64,000 nucleotides of DNA from JAICKM01 sp038228295 (GTDB lineage: Bacteria; Chloroflexota; Chloroflexia; QHBQ01; JAICKM01), in the NCBI GenBank assembly GCA_038228295.1, contig JBBRPH010000002.1, forward strand, positions 1 through 64,000, given 5' to 3'. Under the pieces are notes generated by a model. That model saw nothing but the letters and a program-made list of their open reading frames with translations, was not told where the DNA came from and did no database searches. Both the position numbers and the translations under genes were made by a program. This document shows positions 40,107 to 47,438 of the stretch, piece by piece; the first letter of the stretch is position 1, and every line of letters starts with the position of its first letter.

Positions 40107-41249
40107 CTACGGCGTGGGGCCGGCGTTGCCTGTCACTGAGGGCGTAGTAGACGCGGCCGGTAGGGTAGGTTGCGCTGTACTGTCGGGCACCGTGGGTGTG
40201 CTTGTTGGCGGTATGCTCGTCAGTGGTGTTGGTTCCGCAGGACGGCCTGCGCCTGGATTGAGACTAGTGGTAGCAGCCGGTTGCGGAGCCGCGGTCGGAG
40301 TAGCGCTTGGCGTGGCTGTATTCTTAGGGCGCGGGGTGGAGGGTCGGGTCGGCAGCAGTTTGCCGGTGGTCGTCGCGCGTTGCGGTGTAGCGGTCGGCTT
40401 GTGGACCGCCACCACAGCGGTGGGTCGTGGGGTGGCCTGGGCGACGGCTGTATCTGTTACGGTCGGCGCAACAGTAGTAGCGGTCGCCTCGACAGCGGTA
40501 GCCGTGGGCGGGGCGACAGTAGCGACGGCGGGAAGATCCGTAGCTGTGAGCGGTATAAGCACGGCGGGGGTGTTGATCACGGCGCTCACCTGCGCCGGCG
40601 TAGCGACGGCTTGCGCGACGGGCACGGTCAGGGTGGGCGGCGGATCCAACCGGATCGTCAGCGCACGGCTGCCGCCGGTGATTTCCTCGCCGACTCCGCG
40701 CGCCACTGCGCCGACCACCGGAGTGCCGCTGATCCGAGTTTGTGGGCCGATCAGTACATCCTTGCCCGCGATGCGCCAGTGGTCGCCGGCGATGGCCTCA
40801 ACGGGATCATTATAGCTCAACAGGTGGGAGGCGACCGGCGCCGGTTTCAGCAGCGGCCAGAGCGCGAAGCCCAGCCCGCCTAAGACGATTAGGCCGATCA
40901 CCCACGGCCCCACTACCCGCAGGCCGACCCGGCGCCGGCTGTGGCTCACTGCGGGCGTAGGGCTGACGACCACACGCGGTTGGTAGAGGGTCGGTGTCGG
41001 CAACGGCAGGTCGGCACTCTCGGCTGACCAGCCCGCAATTTGCCCGGTGCCGCCGGCCTTGAGTCGCGCCGCCTGCACCGCCGCGACCGTGCCTAGCAGC
41101 AACTCTAGCTCGGCGTGGTACTGCGGATGCTGGGCTAGTACTGCCGCAACAGGCTGACCGGCTTGTACTTGGGCAGCAGCTTCAGCGAACAACGCCTCTT
41201 TAGGATCGGCAGGTTCGGGTTGCTCTAGCGGGTCTTCTGAGTCAAACAC
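40107..41249 (-). CDS. Thr/Pro-rich single-pass membrane protein, anti-sigma-like N-terminus
   Basis: 380 residues from GTG 41249; GAGGAG is about 11 nt upstream. Cytoplasmic N-terminus ALFAEAAAQVQAGQPVAAVLAQHPQYHAELELLLGTVAAVQAARL matches the same place of the next protein (FSRASEQLRAGQSLEAVLAQYPDQAPELVGLLQTVQTVHA), so the two are paralogues. One helix (VVGPWVIGLIVLGGLGFALWPLL), then a DUF5666-like beta segment (WRIAGKDVLIGPQTRISGTPVVGAVARG) and 190 residues of Thr/Pro/Ala repeats outside. The domain resembles the helices found fused to Chloroflexota ECF partners (DUF5667-like), so it may bind the sigma factor. It has its own promoter. Confidence 0.78.
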   Translation of the reverse strand: MFDSEDPLEQPEPADPKEALFAEAAAQVQAGQPVAAVLAQHPQYHAELELLLGTVAAVQAARLKAGGTGQIAGWSAESADLPLPTPTLYQPRVVVSPTPAVSHSRRRVGLRVVGPWVIGLIVLGGLGFALWPLLKPAPVASHLLSYNDPVEAIAGDHWRIAGKDVLIGPQTRISGTPVVGAVARGVGEEITGGSRALTIRLDPPPTLTVPVAQAVATPAQVSAVINTPAVLIPLTATDLPAVATVAPPTATAVEATATTVAPTVTDTAVAQATPRPTAVVAVHKPTATPQRATTTGKLLPTRPSTPRPKNTATPSATPTAAPQPAATTSLNPGAGRPAEPTPLTSIPPTSTPTVPDSTAQPTLPAASTTPSVTGNAGPTP

Positions 41250-41287
41250 AGTGCGCCAATCTCCTCAGTGCGATCTCTAGCAGAGTG

Positions 41288-41316
41288 TTTGTACCATGCC
41301 CTCCCCTGCTTGTCAA
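41288..41316 (-). promoter_or_regulatory. Promoter of the 380-residue membrane protein
   Basis: Minus strand TTGACA (41311-41316), 17 bp, TACAAA (41288-41293), 39 nt before GTG 41249. Confidence 0.8.
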
Positions 41317-41455
41317 GTTTGCCTAGCCGACCTACGCTCCTCGGACGATGGATACCGCAAAGGCGCGCAGGCTGGAAGTACACGAAGCTTTGAGGATAAT
41401 CCGCTTGTTCTTGGGGCCTTTACAGCGCGGACAGGTTAGCCATAGTCGGCAGGTG

Positions 41456-43222
41456 CTAGGGGTGGGGTGTATGGGTCGGTTCCTGTATGTGGCTTGGTGA
41501 CGATGTACCGTCCTCACCGCCGCCCCCACCGCCGTAATACGGTGTTGGCGTTGGTTGTGGTGTATTGCTGGGATGCGGAGTGTCGTGTGGCTCCACGGTT
41601 TCGCTGGGCCGGGGCGTTTGCGTGACCTGCGGCGTATTGCTAGGGTGCGGAGTCGCGTGCGGTTCTTGTGTAGCACTAGGCGGGATCGCTGTAGCACTAG
41701 GCGGGACTGTGGTAGAGCTAGGCGGCACTGATGTAGCGCTAGGTGGGACCGCTGTAGCGCTAGGTGGGATCGCTGTAGCACTAGGCGGGATCGCTGTAGC
41801 ACTAGGCGGGATCGCTGTAGCACTAGGTGGGACCACTGTAGCGCTGGGTGGCACCGCTGTAGCGCTGGGCGGCACTGAAGTAGCGCTGGGTGGCACCGGC
41901 CTAGTCGTCGGCGCCGGCGTGTCGGTGGGGAGCGGTTCCGCTGTGTTGGTCGGCGGCGGTGTGGCCGATGGGACGGTTCCGGCTGTCGGCTCCGGCGTAT
42001 ATGTCGTGCTATGCGGCGTGGCCGTGCGGGTCGGCACGACGGGCGAGGGCGTGCCTGTCGGCAAGTGGGTGCTGGTTGGTACAGCCGTCGGTACGTCGGT
42101 CGGCGTATCCGTCGGCATGGTACGGGGCGTTATAATCGGCACCGCTGTATCTGTCGGCATGATACGGGGCGTTATAATCGGCACCGCTGTATCCGTCGAC
42201 CCGTGCGTCGCGGTGATCCAGCCGGCATCGGCTGGTGTGCGCGTGGCGGGGAGTGGGGTTCGGGTCGCCCAGCCCGGAAGCACGACGAGCGGGGTGGCGG
42301 TTGCCGCTAGCGGTGATGGGGGCAGCGACCCGCCGGCAGGGGTCACGGTCGCCGGCGCAGGCAAAGTGGGCGGTGTTGTGACGGTAGGCAGTTGCGGCAG
42401 TGCGTTCGGCGGGCCGCTGGTTGCCGGCAGCGGTGACGGCGGGCCGGCGGTTGCGGCAGCCGTTGCGCTAGGCGCGCTGTCCGCTGTTGCCGTAGACGCA
42501 TGGGTCGGCGCCACAAGCGCGGTCGCGGCGGGAGTGGGACTGATCGCGGTGGGCGACGGAGTGTGGGTTGCCTCCTCAACGATGATGCGCAGCGCCTTGA
42601 TACGGTGGGTACGCGCATCCAAGTCGCCGGTGCAGACGGCCCGCGCCCCGACCACCGGTTGCCCATAAATCGCCGTATTGGGTGTAATCAGGATTTCATC
42701 ATCACCGACCTGCCAGGCTGTATCGGCGAGGGTGTGGCGGCTGCCGTCAGGGTGGTTTACGTAGGTCGCATTGGCTCCCAATGCGCTGATCACGCCACTA
42801 TAGGTCTGGGGGGTGGTAGCAGGCTGTAAGATAGTGTTCAACAGGCCGGCTAGCGCCAACACCACCAGTGTCAGAGCGGCCAGGTTGGCGCGCAGCGGCC
42901 GGTCGAATAGCGTGGTGTACCAGGGTCGGCGGCGCAGGATGCGCGTCTCCTCCTCGGTGCGCCGGGTCGGCTGGACGGCTACGCCGCGGCGCCGACCCGG
43001 CACCGCCTGCTGGGCGCGTGCCTGGATGCGGGTCAGTGCCTCTGCCGATAGGCTTGGCGGCGGCACAGTAGCGTGCACGGTTTGTACCGTCTGTAACAGC
43101 CCAACCAATTCCGGAGCCTGGTCAGGGTACTGGGCCAGCACCGCTTCCAATGACTGACCGGCGCGCAGTTGTTCCGACGCACGGCTGAAGATTTCTTCGA
43201 TTGGGCTATTGCGCTCAAACAT
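41456..43222 (-). CDS. Thr/Pro-rich membrane protein with heptad array, sigma-factor partner
   Basis: 588 residues. N-terminal anti-sigma-like helices (about 5-70), a basic segment, one helix (LRANLAALTLVVLALAGLLNTIL), a DUF5666-like beta part (YSGVISALGANATYVN, WQVGDDEILITPNTAIYGQPVVGARAVCTG) and then about 370 residues rich in Thr, Pro, Ala and Ser. The extracellular part holds eleven (V/I)PPSATx heptads and two IITPRIMPTDTAVP-type copies. It starts 15 nt after the ECF sigma gene, so the two are cotranscribed and the N-terminal helices are a likely anti-sigma module. The rigid Pro-rich arm may span the wall. No zinc-finger ligands are seen. Confidence 0.8.
   Translation of the reverse strand: MFERNSPIEEIFSRASEQLRAGQSLEAVLAQYPDQAPELVGLLQTVQTVHATVPPPSLSAEALTRIQARAQQAVPGRRRGVAVQPTRRTEEETRILRRRPWYTTLFDRPLRANLAALTLVVLALAGLLNTILQPATTPQTYSGVISALGANATYVNHPDGSRHTLADTAWQVGDDEILITPNTAIYGQPVVGARAVCTGDLDARTHRIKALRIIVEEATHTPSPTAISPTPAATALVAPTHASTATADSAPSATAAATAGPPSPLPATSGPPNALPQLPTVTTPPTLPAPATVTPAGGSLPPSPLAATATPLVVLPGWATRTPLPATRTPADAGWITATHGSTDTAVPIITPRIMPTDTAVPIITPRTMPTDTPTDVPTAVPTSTHLPTGTPSPVVPTRTATPHSTTYTPEPTAGTVPSATPPPTNTAEPLPTDTPAPTTRPVPPSATSVPPSATAVPPSATVVPPSATAIPPSATAIPPSATAIPPSATAVPPSATSVPPSSTTVPPSATAIPPSATQEPHATPHPSNTPQVTQTPRPSETVEPHDTPHPSNTPQPTPTPYYGGGGGGEDGTSSPSHIQEPTHTPHP
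41669..41899. repeat. 21-bp tandem repeat, eleven copies, coding
   Basis: Unit GTAGCACTAGGCGGGATCGCT, with GCTAGG/GCTGGG and (A/G)CT variants, encoding the heptad (V/I)PPSATx on the minus strand. Copies near the centre are identical and edges differ, which suggests recent expansion by slippage or unequal crossing-over. Confidence 0.9.
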
Positions 43223-43236
43223 GATCCGATTTTCCT

Positions 43237-43806
43237 CTACGCCGAACGTGTCTCTTCCTCTGGGACGCCCTGCGTCAGCGTGCGACGGAGTGCCTGCACT
43301 CCTCGATAATATAGACTTTTAACTGAAGGCAAGCTACGGTCCAACAACTTTGCCACCTGCGGCATCTCCCAACCCTCGACGATGTGCATCAGGATCACCT
43401 GCCGCTGTTCGTCGGTTAGTTCCGCCAACGCTGCTTGCAGTGCGTCGCGATCGCCCAGACTGTCAATCGTGCGGTCTAGGCCACCCGGCTCTCGACTGGG
43501 ATCGTCGGCCAGCCAGCCCTCAAATGAGGTCTGCGGCCGGCGCTTGCGGCTGCGGTAATGGTCGGCGACTAGGTTACGGGCAATGCGAAACAGCCACGCC
43601 TGAAACGGCGTGCGGTCGAACACATAGCGATCAATGCTCTGCACCATACGCACCATCACCTCCGACACTACATCTTCGGCGGCGGCTGCGTCTTGCAACT
43701 GATAATAGGCATAGCGGTAGAGCGCCGGTGCGTGCTGCTGCACCACGTGTTCAATGGCGTGCGCATCACCTTGCTGTAGCCCGGCTACCAGGGCCGCATC
43801 ATCCAT
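43237..43806 (-). CDS. ECF-type sigma-70 factor
   Basis: 189 residues from ATG 43806; the promoter ends at 43848, so the longer frame to 43857 is excluded. Region 2: LYRYAYYQLQDAAAAEDVVSEVMVRMVQSIDRYVFDRTPFQAWLFRIARNLVADHYR; region 4: LAELTDEQRQVILMHIVEGWEMPQVAKLLDRSLPSVKSLYYRGVQALRRTL. The spacer carries an acidic/Pro stretch. It directs RNA polymerase to a stress regulon. The next gene, 15 nt away, encodes a membrane protein with an anti-sigma-like head, a typical pair. Confidence 0.93.
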   Translation of the reverse strand: MDDAALVAGLQQGDAHAIEHVVQQHAPALYRYAYYQLQDAAAAEDVVSEVMVRMVQSIDRYVFDRTPFQAWLFRIARNLVADHYRSRKRRPQTSFEGWLADDPSREPGGLDRTIDSLGDRDALQAALAELTDEQRQVILMHIVEGWEMPQVAKLLDRSLPSVKSLYYRGVQALRRTLTQGVPEEETRSA

Positions 43807-43847
43807 GAGCAGTTGGGTGCGGTGGTCGGATCGTGTCCATACCTGCG

Positions 43848-43876
43848 GTTGTAGCATAGCGCCTTCGGTGTGTCAA
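43848..43876 (-). promoter_or_regulatory. Promoter of the ECF sigma gene
   Basis: Minus strand TTGACA (43871-43876), 17 bp, TACAAC (43848-43853). Similar to the promoter at 41288-41316, which serves the paralogous membrane protein; a housekeeping-type sequence, so autoregulation is not evident. Confidence 0.75.
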
Positions 43877-43941
43877 GTGCCCTCAATCCCGGCAGCCGTT
43901 GCACCCGCAGCGGTCGGCAGCCCCGTTCACTCTGCACAACG

Positions 43942-43973
43942 CCCACGCCCCGCTAAAAGTAGCGGGGCGTGGG
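43942..43973 (-). terminator. Strong hairpin after the cupredoxin operon
   Basis: Perfect 13-bp arms CCCACGCCCCGCT (43942-43954) and AGCGGGGCGTGGG (43961-43973) around AAAAGT. It lies 37 bp past the stop of the 311-residue cupredoxin gene on the minus strand. No U-run follows, so it may work by stem strength or only protect the RNA end. Confidence 0.7.
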
Positions 43974-44009
43974 GACTACGTGCCTAGCCGATTTGGGCCG
44001 CTTGGCCGG

Positions 44010-44945
44010 CTATTTCACCAGGATCGTCATCTGCATCAGTGGGTGGATCGTGCAGTAGATCGTGTAAGTGCCGGGGGTCATGAATTGGTGGCTGTAACTG
44101 TCACCCTTCTTTAGCACATTCGACGACCAATTGCCGTTCTTTTCCCCTACCGTATGGATCGTCGGTCCCTCGTTGGTCCAGGTGACGATCGTGCCCGTCG
44201 CGATGCTCAGGCTGGAAGGGGCGAAATCGAAGTCGAACTCCCGCACCTGGACTGCTCCGCCGGCCGCAGGAGTGGGGCCGGCGGTCGGGACGGCCGTCGG
44301 GCTACTACCGCCGTATTGCGCTTTGTAGCGGAAGGTGCCCAGTTGCGACAGCAACACATTATAGGGCGGCTGATTTTCGGGATGCATTTCGAATACCGCG
44401 CGCTCGAAGTACTGCACGGTGTAGGACTTACCGTTCAGATCGCTGACCTCGCTGAACTCGTCGGAAATTGGATAACCCTGCTGGGCCAAGCCGCCGTGGC
44501 TCTCCCAGTAGGTGCGAAACACGCCGCCCAATGTGTGGCCGGTTTCGGCGAAGCGGCGCGGGTTGCTGGTACTGACCTGCTGACTGGGTGCGCCGGTGGG
44601 GTATTTAGCTTTGTAGCGGAAGGTGCCCAATTGGCTTAACAAGGTATCGAACGGCGGCTTGTTCTCGGGATGCTTCTCAAAGACGGCGCGCTCGAAGTAT
44701 TGCACCGTATAGTTCTGACCGTTGAGGTCACTTTTCTCTTGCAGCTCTTCCGAAATAGGGTAGCCCTGTTGGGCCAGGCCGCCATGCCCATCCCAGTAGG
44801 TCAAGAATTGGCCGCTCACGGTGTGACCGGTTTGGGGAAACGTGCGGCTACCGCTCTGCGCCTGCCCCGCTGCCGGCCCGGCCAGCAACAGCCCACCCAA
44901 CGCGAGCAGGCCAATGGATCGCGCAATCCAAGATGTCGGTTTCAT
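44010..44945 (-). CDS. Secreted cupredoxin with two tandem N-terminal domains
   Basis: 311 residues; AAGGAG before ATG 44945. Signal peptide MKPTSWIARSIGLLALGGLLLAG. Two copies of a domain of about 75 residues: HTVSGQFLTYWDGHGGLAQQGYPISEELQEKSDLNGQNYTVQYFERAVFEKHPEN (about 38-105) and HTLGGVFRTYWESHGGLAQQGYPISDEFSEVSDLNGKSYTVQYFERAVFEMHPEN (about 125-190), as found in Chloroflexota secreted proteins. A plastocyanin/azurin-like cupredoxin follows (about 225-311) with ligands His (TIHTVG), Cys, His and Met (YCTIHPLMQM). Electron carrier outside the cell is likely. It is 24 nt downstream of a second cupredoxin gene. Confidence 0.88.
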   Translation of the reverse strand: MKPTSWIARSIGLLALGGLLLAGPAAGQAQSGSRTFPQTGHTVSGQFLTYWDGHGGLAQQGYPISEELQEKSDLNGQNYTVQYFERAVFEKHPENKPPFDTLLSQLGTFRYKAKYPTGAPSQQVSTSNPRRFAETGHTLGGVFRTYWESHGGLAQQGYPISDEFSEVSDLNGKSYTVQYFERAVFEMHPENQPPYNVLLSQLGTFRYKAQYGGSSPTAVPTAGPTPAAGGAVQVREFDFDFAPSSLSIATGTIVTWTNEGPTIHTVGEKNGNWSSNVLKKGDSYSHQFMTPGTYTIYCTIHPLMQMTILVK

Positions 44946-44968
44946 AGTAATCTCCTTGTGACTTTATA

Positions 44969-45652
44969 TTACTTGACAATAACGGTGCTGATCATATCCG
45001 GATGTAGCGTGCAGATCACCGTGATCGTGCCCGGCGTGTTAAACGTATAGCGGTACTTCTGGCCCGTTTTCAAGATGTCGGATGACCAGCTTACTTTGTC
45101 GTCGGCCACCGTATGGTCCGTCGGTCCGACGTTGGTCCACTCGATAGTGGTGCCCCGATCAATCGTGATCGTGGCCGGGGCAAACGCGAAGTCCTTTTCC
45201 ACGACGGCCACCACTTTGGCGGCAGGCGCGACTGTGGGCTTGGCTGTCGGCCGGACGGTAGGCGGTAGCGGCTTGGGAGTAGGCGGTAGCGGCTTGAGAG
45301 TGGGTGGTACGTTCGTCGCGACGACCACCGGAGCGGTGGTGGCGGTGGGCGCAACCGCCACCGTGGCCGTGGGCGCCGCGACGGTAGGTGCCGCGACGGT
45401 GTCGGTGGGCGCGGCTACCGTGTCGGTAGGTGCCGCGACGGTTGCTACCGCGGCGAGTGTAGCGGTGGGTGCGGCCGTCGTATCAGTCGGCTGGGCAACC
45501 ACAGCGGTGGCGGCGACCGTATCTATGGCGGCGACAGTCGGCACCACCGTGGCGGTCGGATCGGTGCCGCCGCAAGCCGCCAGCAGCAGCAACAACCCTA
45601 GCGCACCGCCGCTTACGCTGCGCCGCCCCTGATTCCAAGCAATTCCCCTCAT
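44969..45652 (-). CDS. Cupredoxin lipoprotein with Thr/Pro/Ala linker
   Basis: 227 residues; AGAGGA before ATG 45652. A lipoprotein signal ends LLLLLAACGG, so Cys27 should be lipidated and anchor the protein outside. A linker of about 115 residues with VAAPTDT-type repeats follows, then a cupredoxin (about 148-227: KDFAFAPATITIDRGTTIEWTNVGPTDHTVADD, YRYTFNTPGTITVICTLHPDMIST) with His, Cys, His and Met copper ligands. It is 24 nt upstream of the larger cupredoxin, so the pair probably forms an operon for copper-based electron transfer at the surface. Partner proteins are not in the window. Confidence 0.88.
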   Translation of the reverse strand: MRGIAWNQGRRSVSGGALGLLLLLAACGGTDPTATVVPTVAAIDTVAATAVVAQPTDTTAAPTATLAAVATVAAPTDTVAAPTDTVAAPTVAAPTATVAVAPTATTAPVVVATNVPPTLKPLPPTPKPLPPTVRPTAKPTVAPAAKVVAVVEKDFAFAPATITIDRGTTIEWTNVGPTDHTVADDKVSWSSDILKTGQKYRYTFNTPGTITVICTLHPDMISTVIVK

Positions 45653-45694
45653 ACCAGTAAAATCCTCTCAGTGCTGTATGCTAAAGTATCCTTG

Positions 45695-45700
45695 ATTATA
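45695..45700 (-). promoter_or_regulatory. -10 element of the cupredoxin operon
   Basis: Minus strand TATAAT at 45695-45700, 42 nt before ATG 45652. No -35 hexamer is evident. It is divergent from the selenoprotein-candidate promoter. Confidence 0.55.
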
Positions 45701-45812
45701 ACACGGCTGTAGCGGTTTCGGTTTTAGAGATCACTTATCGTATTCTTCGGCTCTCCAGGTCTCGGTGGTGCCGTCTTGTGCATGATTCAGATCACAGTCA
45801 GCACTTGCCTGC

Positions 45813-45841
45813 TTGTCGGACCCCGGCGGCCCCGCTATAAT
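45813..45841 (+). promoter_or_regulatory. Promoter of the thioredoxin-NHL gene
   Basis: TTGTCG (45813-45818), 17 bp, TATAAT (45836-45841), then GGAGGAGG (45846-45853) 7 nt before ATG 45861. Intact initiation signals argue against a dead gene. Confidence 0.8.
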
Positions 45842-45860
45842 GCGGGGAGGAGGCAGTACG

Positions 45861-47438
45861 ATGGACGAGATGGGGACTAGCGTGATTCATGCCCCGGCAT
45901 TTCAGACGGGGCTGGACTGGATCAACACCGTGGGCGGCGCGCCGCTCACGCTGAGCGAGTTGCGCGGCAAGATCGTGTTGCTGGATTTCTGGACATACGG
46001 CTGAATCAACTGCATCCATATTCTGCCGCAGTTGCGGCAGTTGGAGGCGCAGTTTCCTGATGAACTCGTTGTGATTGGCGTGCATTCAGGCAGATATACT
46101 GCCGAGCGCGACACGGCCAATGTGCGCGATGCTGTACTACGGCTGGGCCTAGATCATCCGGTGGTCAACGACCGCCAGTTCCGCATCTGGAAGAGCTATG
46201 CCGTCAACGCTTGGCCGACCGTGGTGCTGGTGGACCCGCGCGGCTATTACATCGGCAGCCATGCCGGGGAAATTACTGCTGAGGACTTCGGCCCGGTGAT
46301 CGCGCAGGCGGTTGCCACGTTTGACCGGCTAGGCACGCTCGACCGCCGGGTGGTGCCTTTTCACCCGGCCCACCTGGATGAACCGGCGCGCCCGCTGCGC
46401 TACCCCGGCAAGGTGCTGGCGGTGGCCGGCACCGCCGGCGCGGCCGACCGCCTATTTATCGCCGATAGCGATCACCACCGCATCATCGGCACGCACCTGG
46501 CCGCCGATGGGCACAGTGCCGCTGTAGATTGGGTCGCGGGGAGCGGCACAGCGGGAGCTGCCGACGGTCCCTTTGCCGGCGCGCAATTCTACCGCCCACA
46601 GGGTATGGCCCTGGCCGGTGATACGCTTTATGTGGCCGACAGCGAAAACCACGCCATTCGCCGCCTAGCATTGGGCGCGAGGCAAGTGACGACAGTGGCC
46701 GGGACGGGCGAGATCGGCGCGTATCAGCGCACCGGCGGCCCGGCTCGCACCACCGCGCTTAACTCGCCGTGGGATCTGGCTTGGGTCGGCAATCGACTGT
46801 ACATTGCGATGGCGGGATACCACCAGTTGTGGGTCTACGATCCTGTTGCGGACACAGCGCTGCCCTATGCCGGCACCGGGCGTGAAGCCCTCGGCGACGG
46901 CAAACTGTGGACCGCCGCCCTGAACCAGGCGCGCACAATGGACGATCTGCGCGGTTACGCCAGCCTAGCCCAACCGACCGGCTTGACTAGCGACGGCACG
47001 CAGCTCTATTTTGCGTGCAGCGAAGCACAAGCGATTCGCACAGTCGATCTGAGGGTGGGTGACGTGCAAACACTGGTCGGTACCGGCCTGTTCGATTTCG
47101 CGGATAAGGACGGCGTGGGTGACGCAGTGCGCCTGCAACACCCCTTCGGCTTGGCCTATCACGCGGGCAGCGGGTGCTTGCTGGTAGCCGATACTTACAA
47201 CAGCAAAATCAAACGGCTCGACCCGGCCACGCGCACCGTGACAACTTGGCTGGGCGGCAACCCGCGTGCGCTGACCAATGGCCCCGCCGCCGAGGCGCGC
47301 TTCAATGAGCCGGAAGGTGTGAGCGTGGCGGGCGACCGGCTGTATATCGCCGACACCAACAACCACGCCATCCGCGTGGTGGACTTGACGGATCCGGCGG
47401 GGCACGTCACGACGCTGGAGTTGCGTGGCCTGGCTTAA
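45861..47438 (+). CDS. Thioredoxin-NHL protein with in-frame TGA at the redox cysteine (candidate selenoprotein)
   Basis: 525 residues read through TGA 46002-46004. All segments are in one frame: MDEMGTSVIHAPAFQTGLDW...LDFWTYG, then TGA, then INCIHILPQLRQLEAQFPDELVVIGVHSG. In NHLRC2-like homologues this site reads WTYCCINC, so residue 48 is the first redox Cys and the TGA replaces it, giving U-I-N-C with Cys51 retained. Residues 1-170 are a thioredoxin/TlpA-like fold (cis-Pro at VNAWPTVVLVDP); 190-525 are NHL/beta-propeller repeats (LFIADSDHHRI, LYVADSENHAIRRL, LLVADTYNSKIKRLD, LYIADTNNHAIRVVDL). TGA is the normal stop of neighbouring genes. Alternatives are sequencing error or a mutation. 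The 14-nt overlap with the glycosyltransferase gene suggests cotranslation. Confidence 0.75.
46023..46040 (+). promoter_or_regulatory. Candidate bacterial SECIS hairpin
   Basis: Perfect 7-bp stem CTGCCGC/GCGGCAG with loop AGTT (46030-46033). The loop begins 25 nt after the TGA, within the 16-37 nt range of the bacterial SECIS model, and has G among its first two loop bases. The hairpin is inside the coding sequence for HILPQLRQL and could also arise from codon repeats (CTGCCGCAG/TTGCGGCAG). Confidence 0.6.

Noticed and set aside
40114..40815. 233-residue plus-strand frame antisense to the 380-residue protein
   Set aside because: Composition is Val/Gly/Ala-rich because the sense strand codes for Thr/Pro repeats; no start signal or motif.
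41669..41899. CRISPR array
   Set aside because: The 21-bp units are directly adjacent with no spacers and encode a heptad repeat.
41565..42668. 367-residue plus-strand frame with LGGIAVALG repeats
   Set aside because: It is the antisense of the heptad array in the minus-strand membrane protein; repetition reflects the 21-bp DNA repeat only.
45813..46004. 63-residue protein ending at the TGA
   Set aside because: The start at 45813 lies in the -35 hexamer, and the frame continues past the TGA into conserved thioredoxin sequence, so the two halves are one gene.
46032..47438. Separate 468-residue gene starting inside the hairpin
   Set aside because: The TTG at 46032 has no ribosome binding site, and the missing N-terminal part of the thioredoxin fold is just upstream in the same frame.
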